Shown piece after piece: positions 33,513 to 42,632 of a stretch of DNA of 64,000 nucleotides (position 1 is the first letter of the stretch; each line of letters begins with the position of its first letter). The translations under genes and the position numbers were made by a program. The notes below the pieces were generated by a model. That model was not told where the DNA came from and made no database searches. It saw only the letters and a program-made list of their open reading frames with translations. This DNA comes from CALEMW01 sp035447065 (GTDB lineage Bacteria; Krumholzibacteriota; Krumholzibacteriia; LZORAL124-64-63). The stretch lies in assembly GCA_035447065.1 (NCBI GenBank), contig DAOTGJ010000007.1:1-64000 (forward strand). The letters are read 5' to 3'.

Positions 33513-35561
33513 TCAGCGGGCCAGCATGAGCTTCAGCGTGCGGGTCTCCGCGCCCGCGCGCAGGCGGGCCAGGTAGGTGCCGCTGGCGAGTTCGGCGCCG
33601 TCGTCGGCGCGGCCGTCCCAGACCAGGGCGTGCTCGCCGGCCTCCAGGGGACCGGCCGCCAGGGTGCGCACGCGCTGGCCGCGCAGGTCGTACAGGTCCA
33701 CGTTCACGGCGTGGGGGGCCTCCAGGGCGAAGGCCAGGGTCACCGCCGGGTTGAACGGGTTGGGGCTGGCGGTGGGCTCGCCGCGCAGCAGCGCCGCGGG
33801 CGCGTCGCCGATGCCCGTGGGCCCGGTCACCGCGAACCACGCCAGCACGTTCTGCATCAGGGCGATGCGCGAGGGCAGGCTGTCGATGCCCTCGAACCCG
33901 AAGCCCAGGGTCACCACGTGGGCGCCGTTGCGCAGGAAGCGCACCGCCGCGGCCTGGCCGGGCGCGTACTCCAGCACCGCGCGGGCGTTGGCGGCGGGGA
34001 TCAGCACGTCGGGGTAGCCCTGGTTGTTGGCGCCGTCGCCGCCGGCGATGGCGAAGGCCAGCCCGCCGCCCACCGGATCGCCCGCCACGCCGGTCAGCGT
34101 GGTGTCGAAGCTGTCGTCGGCGCCGAACGCCGCGCCGGTGTACTCCTCGTACCAGGCCTGGGTCTCGGGCGTGCGGTCGGGGCTGCCGGTGAAGGCCAGG
34201 TCGAAGGCCACGTCCTGCCCGCTGAGCAGCAGGCCGCCCTGCGCGTCCAGGTAGCCGCCCAGGGCCTCGCGGTCCTCGGCGGTCAGCGCCGGCATGGCGT
34301 ACTCGGCGTTCCACACCACCGTGTCGAAGTGCTTCAGGTCCGCGGCCGTCAGGTGGCCCAGGGCCGCGCGGTCCCACGTGGAGACGGTGGCGCCGGTCAG
34401 CTCCAGGGCCAGCTGGAAGTATCCCTCGTAGGACACGCCGTCGTCGGCGTCCACGTAGAGCACGTCGGCGCCCGGAGCCAGGGCCGCGAAGTCGCGGGTG
34501 GCGCTCACCGCGCCGTCGCCCTGGCTGGTCACCGTCATGGAGAAGTTGCCCAGGGCGTTGCCGGTGGACTGCAGCACGTCGATGGCCAGCAGGATGCTTT
34601 CGCCCGGCTGCAGGGTCACCGTGAAGTCGCGGATCCAGGGCGGGTAGCAGACCGCGCCGGAGCAGGCGCTCACGGTCCAGTCGCCGGGCGCCTCCACCGT
34701 CATGTGCACGTCGTAGGTGTCGGCCTGGGTGCCGCTGTTCTCCAGGTAGCTGTCGATGCGCGTCAGGGAGTCGGCCGGCGCGGTCAGGCCGTAGCGCTCG
34801 GCGTAGAAGTCCAGGGCGTAGGCGGCGGGCGCGGCCGTGGTTGCGGCCTGCAGCACCTCGCGCGTGGCGTCGTCCTGCACCCAGGCGATGACCTGCAGAT
34901 CCGTGTCCGCCCAGGCGGCGTCCAGCACGGTGCTGAAGGGCAGGGTCACGGAGCCGCCCTCGCTCAGACTCAGGGGCGTGCCCGCGTGGTCGGGCAGCAT
35001 GGCGCGCATGATCCAGTGGAAGTCCGTCTCGCCGTTGCTGCCGGGCGGAACGGCCTGCACGTCCAGCTCCTCGGCCAGGGCCACGCGCAGCACGGGCTGG
35101 GCGGCGGTCACGGCGCCCACCGCGGTCACGGTGACCTGGGCGTCCAGGTCCAGGCCGTTCAGGGTGCGCGTCACGTCCAGGCGCAGGGGCGAGGTCAGGG
35201 CGCGGCGCGCCTGCACGGCGGCGTCAAGCTGCGGGTAGCTGGCGGTCACGGTGCCGCCGCCGTCGGTCTTGAGCGCCGGCGTGCTGGCCACGAAGTACGT
35301 CATGGCGCGGCCCAGCGCGTCCGTGGGGGCGACCAGGTAATAGGGGTCCGCGGGATGCGGCCAGTTCACGTGGTACTGGAGGTTGATGACCTCGTTGGCG
35401 CCGTGGTCCGCCATGTATTGGGCGGTCACGTCGTTGGCGTCGGCGCAGCCGTCGCAGCTGATGTTGGTGAACGACTCCAGCAGCACGGTGCGCGGCGCCA
35501 CGGCGGCGCCGGCGGCGCCCGCGGCCAGGGTCAGGATGAGCAGCAGAGCGGTGGTCTTCAC
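33513..35561 (-). CDS. Omp28-like secreted protein with CDGC thioredoxin-like domain and FlgD-like C-terminus
   Basis: 682 residues from GTG 35561 (GGAAGGA upstream), overlapping the stop of the previous gene (GTGA). After a signal peptide (LLLILTLAAGAAGAAVA) comes TVLLESFTNISCDGCADAN (C36, C39), the start of the Omp28-related thioredoxin-like domain, ending near residue 240. The middle (about 245-350) is an Ig-like domain with SACSGAVCYPPW; about 370-580 resembles a ThuA/GATase-like fold (VLYVDADDGVSYEGYF, GGLLLSGQDVAFD). The C-terminus is FlgD/T9SS-like: TASPNPFNPAVTLAFAL and LYDLRGQRVRTLA. Omp28 proteins are surface proteins of Bacteroidota with unclear function. Confidence 0.87.
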   Translation of the reverse strand: MKTTALLLILTLAAGAAGAAVAPRTVLLESFTNISCDGCADANDVTAQYMADHGANEVINLQYHVNWPHPADPYYLVAPTDALGRAMTYFVASTPALKTDGGGTVTASYPQLDAAVQARRALTSPLRLDVTRTLNGLDLDAQVTVTAVGAVTAAQPVLRVALAEELDVQAVPPGSNGETDFHWIMRAMLPDHAGTPLSLSEGGSVTLPFSTVLDAAWADTDLQVIAWVQDDATREVLQAATTAAPAAYALDFYAERYGLTAPADSLTRIDSYLENSGTQADTYDVHMTVEAPGDWTVSACSGAVCYPPWIRDFTVTLQPGESILLAIDVLQSTGNALGNFSMTVTSQGDGAVSATRDFAALAPGADVLYVDADDGVSYEGYFQLALELTGATVSTWDRAALGHLTAADLKHFDTVVWNAEYAMPALTAEDREALGGYLDAQGGLLLSGQDVAFDLAFTGSPDRTPETQAWYEEYTGAAFGADDSFDTTLTGVAGDPVGGGLAFAIAGGDGANNQGYPDVLIPAANARAVLEYAPGQAAAVRFLRNGAHVVTLGFGFEGIDSLPSRIALMQNVLAWFAVTGPTGIGDAPAALLRGEPTASPNPFNPAVTLAFALEAPHAVNVDLYDLRGQRVRTLAAGPLEAGEHALVWDGRADDGAELASGTYLARLRAGAETRTLKLMLAR

Positions 35562-37255
35562 GGACGCGTCCTTCCGACGATGGCGTGCGTGGCGGGGGCC
35601 TGCGCGCCGGCCTGCAGGATCCGGAGGGTGCCGGGCTCCTGGACGAAGACGATGGCGTAGAGGTTCTCGGTGAGCACGTCGGTCCAGTTGGCCTGCTTGG
35701 CCACCTGGAACGAGAGCGTGGCGGGATCGGCGCCCAGGCTGCGGCCCGGCGACGACTCCAGGGTGGCGAACTCGCGGCAGATCCAGTGGAATTCCGTCTC
35801 GCCGGCGTCGTTCTGCTCGGTGTCGAAGACGATGGGGTTCTCCGCCACCGCCAGGTTCAGGTCGTGGGCGGGGAGGGTCACGTCGCGGCCGGAGGCCAGG
35901 GTCACGGTCACGTCCAGGGGATCGGCGGACCAGTCGGCCACGTGGACCGCGATGGCGAAGCCGGGATCCAGCGCGGCGGCGTCGTTCAGCAGCACCGCCA
36001 TCTCGCCGTACGAGGGGTAGCCGTTGTTGAAGGCCGGCGCCACGGGCAGGTCGCCGTCCAGGAAGAGGGTGGGCGCGGCCCAGTTCCAGGGGGTGCCGTT
36101 GGCGTAGGTGGTCATGCGCGCCTGCAGCACGGTCGGGTTGGCGTTGTAGAAGGGATCCGGGCCGCCGAAGGGGCCGCTGTACTTCACGCCCAGCAGCACG
36201 TCGTGGCCGTACGACGCCTCCACGTTGGCCAGCATGGTGTTCATGGCGGGGCAGCCCACGCAGAGCACGCCGGACATGGTCTCCACCAGCGACACCTTGC
36301 GCGCCGTGAGCGCGAAGTCCGCGGCGGCTCCGCCCGCGGCCGGGGTGGCCGTCTGGGCGGCGGCGTCCAGGAAGCCGTCCCGCAGCACGCTCACGGACAC
36401 CGCCGTCGGCGGCAGCGTGAACGTGTGGGGCGTGACCTCGCCGCTGTCCTCGCCGTCCAGCAGGATGGCGGCGCCGCTGGGGCGCGAGGTGACGGTCAGG
36501 TCGCCCAGGCTGCCCTCGGAGATCAGCGTGAAGTCGGCGGCTGTCGCGGCGCCCTGCAGGATCTCCACGTCCAGGGAGTCGGGCTGGGACAGGTAGCCGT
36601 CGCGGCTCACGCGCACGGTGTAGACGCCGGTGCCCAGCGTGAGGGTGTCGGGCGTGACCGCGCCGGTGTCCGTCATCCCCAGCCAGATGCGGGCGCCGGC
36701 CGGCGCGGAGCTCACGACGAGCTCGCCGGCGGGCGTCAGGGTGAACGGCATGTCCCGCGGCGTCTGCGGATCCACCGTGAAGGGGTAGTCGTAGGCCGTG
36801 TGCCAGTACCCGTCCAGCACCAGGCGGATGCGGTGCTCGCCCTCGGGCAGGATCAGCGTGGCGGGGGTGACCTCGCCGGTGTCCGCGCCGTCGATCCAGA
36901 TGGCGGCGCCGGCCGGACCCGAGGTGACCGTCACCTGCCCCAGCGCCGTCCAGCTGAAGCGGGCCTCCTGGCGCTGGGCCGCCGTCACCTCCACCTCGCG
37001 GGAGGCGGGCGTGACCTGCTGCTGATCCGGTGCGTAATCGGGCAGGATCCGATAGCGTCCCACCGGCAGCACCTTGCGCACGGGCGTGACGTCGGGCAGG
37101 GTGGGGGAGGTCTTGGCCGTCCCGCCCACCGGGACGATGGTCACGAGCAGCCCCTCCGGGTCCGACGTCACGTCCAGGGTGCCCACGGGAGCCTCCCGGC
37201 CGCAGGAGGCGGCGAGGGCCAGCGCGGCGAGCAGGAGCAGCGCGAAACGTTTCAT
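35558..37255 (-). CDS. Lipoprotein with PEGA repeats and an Omp28/thioredoxin-like domain
   Basis: 565 residues from ATG 37255, chosen because it gives a lipoprotein signal with lipobox LAASC (C18). Four PEGA-type beta-sandwich repeats follow (about 23-102, 107-175, 177-245, 252-317), shown by TVTSGPAGAAIWIDGADTG, VVSSAPAGARIWLGMTDTG and TVTSRPSGAAILLDGEDSG. PEGA domains are often at the cell surface or bind S-layer or peptidoglycan. The C-terminal part (from 320) starts VSLVETMSGVLCVGCPAMNT (C332, C335), the same Omp28-like thioredoxin signature as its neighbour. First gene of the three-gene envelope redox cluster, with a good promoter upstream. It lacks the FlgD-like end, consistent with lipid anchoring. 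Confidence 0.87.
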   Translation of the reverse strand: MKRFALLLLAALALAASCGREAPVGTLDVTSDPEGLLVTIVPVGGTAKTSPTLPDVTPVRKVLPVGRYRILPDYAPDQQQVTPASREVEVTAAQRQEARFSWTALGQVTVTSGPAGAAIWIDGADTGEVTPATLILPEGEHRIRLVLDGYWHTAYDYPFTVDPQTPRDMPFTLTPAGELVVSSAPAGARIWLGMTDTGAVTPDTLTLGTGVYTVRVSRDGYLSQPDSLDVEILQGAATAADFTLISEGSLGDLTVTSRPSGAAILLDGEDSGEVTPHTFTLPPTAVSVSVLRDGFLDAAAQTATPAAGGAAADFALTARKVSLVETMSGVLCVGCPAMNTMLANVEASYGHDVLLGVKYSGPFGGPDPFYNANPTVLQARMTTYANGTPWNWAAPTLFLDGDLPVAPAFNNGYPSYGEMAVLLNDAAALDPGFAIAVHVADWSADPLDVTVTLASGRDVTLPAHDLNLAVAENPIVFDTEQNDAGETEFHWICREFATLESSPGRSLGADPATLSFQVAKQANWTDVLTENLYAIVFVQEPGTLRILQAGAQAPATHAIVGRTRP

Positions 37256-37599
37256 GGAGTCCCGGACCTCGGGTTCGGGTGTCAGGCGGGGGATCGTCCA
37301 GGGATTGTAGGAGACTGAACGGGACGAGTCAACCGGGCTATCTGCGCGGTTTCGCATCTAAGATGTTCCGAGAGACGAGAATCAGGATCATTATCAGTAG
37401 AATTCGGGTATGTCGTGCAAAAAAGTCGACGCCAAACGAAATTAACCTATCGTCAGCAAATCTCCGGATGCTACACTCGTATTCCCCGCCAAATCACACG
37501 CGACCGTCGGGCATCGTGCAATGTCCGCGGTCAGGTCTCCGCAGCCGGAATCACCCGCCGTGGCTCCCACGGCCCGCTCCGGTCACGAAAGGATGGGAC
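37256..37599. other. Divergent intergenic region, 344 nt, comparatively AT-rich
   Basis: It separates the PEGA-lipoprotein operon (-) from the C25 peptidase gene (+). It holds a good minus-strand promoter (37304-37332). On the plus strand TACACT (37472-37477) is a possible -10 but has no good -35 partner. No small gene is convincing. Confidence 0.6.
37304..37332 (-). promoter_or_regulatory. Promoter of the PEGA/Omp28 operon
   Basis: On the minus strand TTGACT (37332-37327) and TACAAT (37309-37304), each 5 of 6 to consensus, are spaced exactly 17 nt. The predicted start near 37297 gives a leader of about 40 nt. Confidence 0.65.
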
Positions 37600-40500
37600 A
37601 TGCGAGGCAAGTTCATGCTGGTTGGTCTGCTCCTGGCCGCCCTGCTCGTCACGTCGGCGAGCGCCGCGGTGCAGACCGTCCCCCTGACGGGCGAGAGCAC
37701 GGCTCTCGAAATGATTTCCGCCCGGAGCGACGCGCTCCACTTCCGCGCGAGCATCGCCGAGCTCCAGGGTCTGCAGGTGCAGACCAAGGCCGGCGCGTTC
37801 ACGCGGCTCCTGATTCCCGGGTTCCACACGTCCATGACGGACGGTGCTCCCGAGCTGCCCCGCATGAACGAGCTCATCGAGGTGCCCTTCGGCGCGCGCG
37901 CGCGCGTGGAGATCGTCTCCAGCACCAGCCGCACCTACAAGCTGGACGAGTTCGGCATCGACGCCCCCGTGATGCCCCACCAGCCCAGCGTGTCCAAGAG
38001 CGCGGACCTCGAGAACCTGCCCTTCGCCTACGACCGCGCCGCCTACGACGTGGCCAAGGTGGCCGCCGACGAGATGGTGGCCGTGAACGTGCTGGGCAAG
38101 CTGCGCTCGCGCACCCTGGCCCGCGTGGAGATCGCCCCGGTGGAGTACCTGCCCCGCACCGGCGAGATCGTCGTCCACGACGACATCGAGTTCCGCGTGG
38201 TGTTCGAGGGCGGCGACAAGGCCGCCTGGGAGGACGAGCTGGCCCGCACGTGGAGCCCGTTCTTCGAGCCCGTCTTCGCCCAGGTGGCCGGCGCCAAGGC
38301 CAACCACTTCGACTACCCCGACCTGGTCAAGAACCCCGTGACGATGGTCGTGGTGACCCCGCCCGAGTTCCAGTACAACCTGACCGACTTCATCAGCTGG
38401 AAGACCGAGCGCGGCTTCAACATGATCCTGGCGGTCATGGGCACGCCCGAGGTGGGCAGCACCTCCGCGTCCATCCAGACCTACCTGCACGGCCTGTACA
38501 ACGCCGCCACCCCGGAGAACCCCGCGCCCAGCTTCGTGCTGTTCGTGGGCGACGTGGCCCAGTGCCCCACGTTCACCGAGGGCGGCGACGCCACCGACCG
38601 TCCGTACTGCGCCGTCGACGGCGACCTGTACCCGGACATGTACTACGGCCGCTTCAGCGCCACCAACGCGTCGCAGCTGCAGGCCCAGATCGACAAGACG
38701 ATGATGTACGACCAGTTCACGATGCCGGATCCCAGCTACCTGGGCAACGTGACCATGATCGCCGGCGTGGACGGCAGCTACGCGCCCACCCACGGCAACG
38801 GCCAGATCAACTACGGCACGGAGCACTACTTCAACGCCGCCCACGGCATCAACAGCTACACCTACCTGTACCCCGCCTCCGACGCCGCCGGCGCCCCGGC
38901 GGAGATCGTGGCCCACGCCAGCGAGGGCGTCGGCTTCATCAACTACACGGCCCACGGCAGCCAGACCAGCTGGGCCGACCCGGCCTTCACCCAGGCCAAC
39001 ATCAACGGCCTGACCAACGCCGGGAAGTACTTCCTGGCCATCGGCAACTGCTGCCTCACGAGCACCTACGACTACGCCGAGTGCTTCGGCGAGACGTTCC
39101 TGCGCGCGGCGGACAAGGGCGCCGTGGGCTACATCGGCGGCTCCAACTCCACCTACTGGGACGAGGACTACTGGTGGGGCGTGGGCTACCACGCGTCGTC
39201 GCAGATCGACGGCACGGCCTGGCCCGTGGAGAGCACCGGCATCGGCGCCTACGACGGCGTGTTCCACGAGCACGGCGAGCCCGAGGCCCAGCAGTACGTG
39301 ACCAACGACGCCATCGTGTTCTGCGGCAACATGACCGTCACCGAGGCGGGCTCCAGCCGCGAGACCTACTACTGGAACATCTACAACCTGCTGGGCGACC
39401 CCTCGCTGTCCACGTACATGGGCGTGCCCGCGGTCAACTCCGTGAGCATGGACCCCGTGTTCAGCAACAGCACCAGCCTGGTGATCGACGCGGCCCCCGG
39501 CAGCTACGTGGGCCTGACCCAGGGCGGCGTGATCTACGCCTCCGGCTCCGTGCCCGGCTCCGGCAAGGTGAGCCTGCCCATCGACGGCATCCTCACTCCC
39601 GGCACCGCCAAGCTGGTGGTCACCGCCCAGAACCACGAGCCCTACATCGCCACGATCCCCGTGGTGGTGCCGGCCGTGGTGACGCTGAGCCCCGCCGCGA
39701 TCGACGTGAACACCCTGACGGACGTGACCGTCACGGTGCTGGGCGAGGACGGCGTGACGCCCGAGGTGGGCGTGAACGTGTGGGCCTCCGGCCTGGGCTA
39801 CAGCACCGCCCCGGTGGCCACCGACGCCAACGGCCAGGCCGTGCTGAGCATCGACTACCAGTACGGTCCCAGCCTGGACATCATCGGCCAGCGTCCGGCG
39901 GACAGCTACCTGCTGTTCACCGAGGTGCTGGGCGTGAACGCCCTGGCGCTGACGTCGCCGGACCTGAGCGTGAGCACCACCATCGGCATGGTGGACATGT
40001 TCCCGCTGAACCTGCCCGGCACGCTGAACGCCACGGTGGGCGAGGCCGGCGCCACGCTGTTCGCCTACGTGGGCGGCGCCTGGCAGCAGACCTCCGGCTC
40101 CAGCCTGGTGATCACAGCCGCGACCGCCGGCACCGTGACCGGCGTGATCGCCCTGAGCGGCTATGACCGGTACATGGAGACCTTCGACATCGTCGAGGCC
40201 TACGGCACCCTGACCGGCAACGTGACCGCCGGCGGCGCCGGCGCCACGGGCGCCGTGGTCCGCCTGGTGGACGGCGGGGGCGTGGAGGCGGCCAGCGCCG
40301 TCTGCGACGCCAACGGCGACTACGACTTCGGCGCGGACATCCTGGTGGCCAGCTACGACGTGGTCATCGACTACTTCGGCTACCTGCACTACGAGATGCC
40401 GTTCTTCGTGAACTACGGCGCCAACGTGGACGACATCGTCCTGACCGCCGCGCCCAGCGGCGTGCTCACCGGCACCCTGTACGACAGCGTCTCCAACGAG

Positions 40501-42381
40501 ACCCTGGCCGGCACGGTCAAGGTGTACCGCCACGACACCGGCGAGCTCTACCTGGAGGCCACGGCGGACGAGACCGGCGTGTTCACCACCGGTTCGCTGC
40601 CGTACTTCACGTACGACATCCTGGTGCGCTCCTACCACCACGTGCCGGTGATCATCACCATGGAGATCCCCGAGCCCGTCGTGGTGAAGGACTTCGTCCT
40701 GGATCCCACCAACGGCGACATCCTGGTCATCGACGACACGGCCAAGGGCCCCGTGGCCGCGCCTGCCAAGTTCGACGACAAGGGCAACCTGATCTCCGAG
40801 GCCTACACGACCGGCGGCGCCAAGGCCGTGGACGTGTTCGTGAACAACCTGGAGTACCTGGGCTACAGCGTGACCCTGGAGGACGCCGGCGCCATCGATC
40901 CGGCCGGCTGGCTGCTGTACGACTTCGTGCTGGTGTCGTCCGGCGACAACACCTCGTCCCTGGGCAACGCGGCCCTGCGCACCGCCCTGGTGAACTGGGT
41001 GGAGACCGGCGGCAAGGTGCTGATCGAGGGCGGCGAGGTGGGCTACAACCACGCCGGCAGCGGCGACTTCGCCGCCAAGGTGCTGCACTCCATCGACTGG
41101 AACCACGACCAGAGCGGCACCCTCGAGGTGCAGGACCCGTCGCACTACGTGATGAGCGTGCCCAACCCGATCAGCGGCAACAACTCCATCACGTACAGCG
41201 GCTACGGCGACCAGGACGCCATGGCGCCCCTGGCCGACGCCCAGTTCGTGGGCACCTGGTCCACCTATCCCACGGACGCCTCGGTGATCTGCTTCGATCC
41301 CAACCCGGCGCCCGAGGGCGGCCAGATCGTGTACTTCACCTTCAACTACGCCGCCCTGGAGACGGGCTGCGCCAACGACCTGCTGCAGAACGCCTGCGAG
41401 TGGCTGCTGACCCCCGAGACGGGCGACTGCAGCGTGTCCGGCCAGATCCTGCTGTCGGGCGAGGGCGTGCACTCCGGCGTACTCGTGGAGGCCATCCCCG
41501 GCGGCGGCAGCACGCTGACCGCGTCTGACGGCACCTACAGCCTGCCCGGCCTCTACGCCGGCACGTACGACATCCGCGCCTCCAAGGCCGGCTGGGGCGT
41601 GCAGGTGGAGACCGTCACCCTGTCGGCCGGCCAGAACATGACCGGCGTGGACATGGTCCTGACCCCGGTGACGCAGGAGCAGTTCTGCAACGCCCCGGCC
41701 CTGGCCATCCCCGACAACAACGCCACCGGCGTGAGCGACGTGATCACGGTGGACCTGGACCAGAACGACGCGACCACGGTCTCGGAGCTCGCGGTCTTCA
41801 TCGACATCACGCACACCTACCAGGGCGACCTCATCGTCAAGCTGACCTCCCCGGACGGCACGCAGGTGACCCTGCACAACCGCACGGGCAGCAGCGCCGA
41901 CAACATCTACGGCTGGTACCCGGATGATCTGGATCCCGCCGGCGACCTGGGCCTCTTCGCGGGCGTGGGCACCGACGGCGACTGGACCCTCACGGTCAGC
42001 GACAACGCCGGCATCGACACCGGCACGCTGAACGAGTGGTGCCTGCTGATGACCTACTCGGGCGTGGTCTCCACCGAGGTGGGCGACGACGAGGGCGTTC
42101 CCAGCCGCTACGTGCTGCACGCCAACTACCCGAACCCCTTCAACCCCATGACCGAGGTCAAGTTCGAGCTCCCGCAGCCCGGCCTGACCAAGCTGGCCGT
42201 CTACGACATCGCCGGCCGTCTGGTCTCGGTGCTGAAGAACGAGCAGATGCCGGCCGCCGTGCACACCGTGCGCTGGGACGGCACCGACGGCCGCGGCCAG
42301 CGCGTGGCCAGCGGCACGTACTACCTCCGCATGCAGAGCGAGAGCTTCAACGCGGTGCGGAAGATGATGCTGCTCAAGTAG
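37600..42381 (+). CDS. Secreted gingipain-type C25 cysteine peptidase with P-domain and FlgD-like C-terminus
   Basis: 1593 residues from ATG 37600 (AAAGGATG upstream) with signal peptide FMLVGLLLAALLVTSASAAV. A C25-type propeptide (about 25-230) precedes the catalytic domain: NYTAHGSQTSWADP (H452) and AIGNCCLTSTYDYAECFGET (C484/C485), then GAVGYIGGSNSTYWDEDYWW. Several Ig-like and carboxypeptidase-regulatory-like repeats follow (about 620-1060), a GATase-like region (LVIDDTAKGP and GGKVLIEGGEVGYNH), and a proprotein-convertase P-domain (about 1361-1480: TYQGDLIVKLTSPDGTQVTL). It ends with the FlgD/T9SS-like domain (ANYPNPFNPMTEVKFEL). It degrades proteins outside the cell; Arg or Lys specificity cannot be assigned. 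Confidence 0.93.
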   Translation: MRGKFMLVGLLLAALLVTSASAAVQTVPLTGESTALEMISARSDALHFRASIAELQGLQVQTKAGAFTRLLIPGFHTSMTDGAPELPRMNELIEVPFGARARVEIVSSTSRTYKLDEFGIDAPVMPHQPSVSKSADLENLPFAYDRAAYDVAKVAADEMVAVNVLGKLRSRTLARVEIAPVEYLPRTGEIVVHDDIEFRVVFEGGDKAAWEDELARTWSPFFEPVFAQVAGAKANHFDYPDLVKNPVTMVVVTPPEFQYNLTDFISWKTERGFNMILAVMGTPEVGSTSASIQTYLHGLYNAATPENPAPSFVLFVGDVAQCPTFTEGGDATDRPYCAVDGDLYPDMYYGRFSATNASQLQAQIDKTMMYDQFTMPDPSYLGNVTMIAGVDGSYAPTHGNGQINYGTEHYFNAAHGINSYTYLYPASDAAGAPAEIVAHASEGVGFINYTAHGSQTSWADPAFTQANINGLTNAGKYFLAIGNCCLTSTYDYAECFGETFLRAADKGAVGYIGGSNSTYWDEDYWWGVGYHASSQIDGTAWPVESTGIGAYDGVFHEHGEPEAQQYVTNDAIVFCGNMTVTEAGSSRETYYWNIYNLLGDPSLSTYMGVPAVNSVSMDPVFSNSTSLVIDAAPGSYVGLTQGGVIYASGSVPGSGKVSLPIDGILTPGTAKLVVTAQNHEPYIATIPVVVPAVVTLSPAAIDVNTLTDVTVTVLGEDGVTPEVGVNVWASGLGYSTAPVATDANGQAVLSIDYQYGPSLDIIGQRPADSYLLFTEVLGVNALALTSPDLSVSTTIGMVDMFPLNLPGTLNATVGEAGATLFAYVGGAWQQTSGSSLVITAATAGTVTGVIALSGYDRYMETFDIVEAYGTLTGNVTAGGAGATGAVVRLVDGGGVEAASAVCDANGDYDFGADILVASYDVVIDYFGYLHYEMPFFVNYGANVDDIVLTAAPSGVLTGTLYDSVSNETLAGTVKVYRHDTGELYLEATADETGVFTTGSLPYFTYDILVRSYHHVPVIITMEIPEPVVVKDFVLDPTNGDILVIDDTAKGPVAAPAKFDDKGNLISEAYTTGGAKAVDVFVNNLEYLGYSVTLEDAGAIDPAGWLLYDFVLVSSGDNTSSLGNAALRTALVNWVETGGKVLIEGGEVGYNHAGSGDFAAKVLHSIDWNHDQSGTLEVQDPSHYVMSVPNPISGNNSITYSGYGDQDAMAPLADAQFVGTWSTYPTDASVICFDPNPAPEGGQIVYFTFNYAALETGCANDLLQNACEWLLTPETGDCSVSGQILLSGEGVHSGVLVEAIPGGGSTLTASDGTYSLPGLYAGTYDIRASKAGWGVQVETVTLSAGQNMTGVDMVLTPVTQEQFCNAPALAIPDNNATGVSDVITVDLDQNDATTVSELAVFIDITHTYQGDLIVKLTSPDGTQVTLHNRTGSSADNIYGWYPDDLDPAGDLGLFAGVGTDGDWTLTVSDNAGIDTGTLNEWCLLMTYSGVVSTEVGDDEGVPSRYVLHANYPNPFNPMTEVKFELPQPGLTKLAVYDIAGRLVSVLKNEQMPAAVHTVRWDGTDGRGQRVASGTYYLRMQSESFNAVRKMMLLK

Positions 42382-42385
42382 GCGA

Positions 42386-42447
42386 CGCGGGTGCGGCGCG
42401 CGAACGCCGCACTTGACCCTTCACGTCGCTCGCGCGCCGCACCCGCG
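42386..42447 (+). terminator. 18-bp long-stem hairpin after the C25 gene
   Basis: CGCGGGTGCGGCGCGCGA (42386-42403) pairs perfectly with the segment 42430-42447 across 26 nt, starting 5 nt after the stop codon. Confidence 0.65.
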
Positions 42448-42475
42448 CCGCGCGGACGGTCGAGGAGGAAGCGTT

Positions 42476-42502
42476 GGGGCCCTGGGCTAGGCCCAGGGCC
42501 CC
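42476..42502 (+). terminator. Second, 12-bp hairpin after the C25 gene
   Basis: GGGGCCCTGGGC (42476-42487) and GCCCAGGGCCCC (42491-42502) with a TAG loop. It follows the first hairpin in tandem and lies just upstream of the M14 promoter. Confidence 0.7.
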
Positions 42503-42520
42503 TCGCTTGTCGAGGCCGCA

Positions 42521-42550
42521 TTGTCTTGGCGGCCGAGGATGTAGTATAAT
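42521..42550 (+). promoter_or_regulatory. Promoter of the M14 carboxypeptidase gene
   Basis: TTGTCT (42521-42526) and a perfect TATAAT (42545-42550) with an 18-nt spacer, about 75 nt before the start codon. Confidence 0.65.
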
Positions 42551-42632
42551 TGTCCGAGGAAAAACAGAGCCTGCCGTGACCCCCCGCCGGAGCCACGCCA
42601 CCCAACGCACCCTCGCAAGGATGGACTGCACC

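Noticed and set aside
37531..42264. A 1577-codon minus-strand frame opposite the C25 peptidase
   Set aside because: Low-complexity Val/Gly/His/Ala composition; the plus-strand product has catalytic motifs and a signal peptide.
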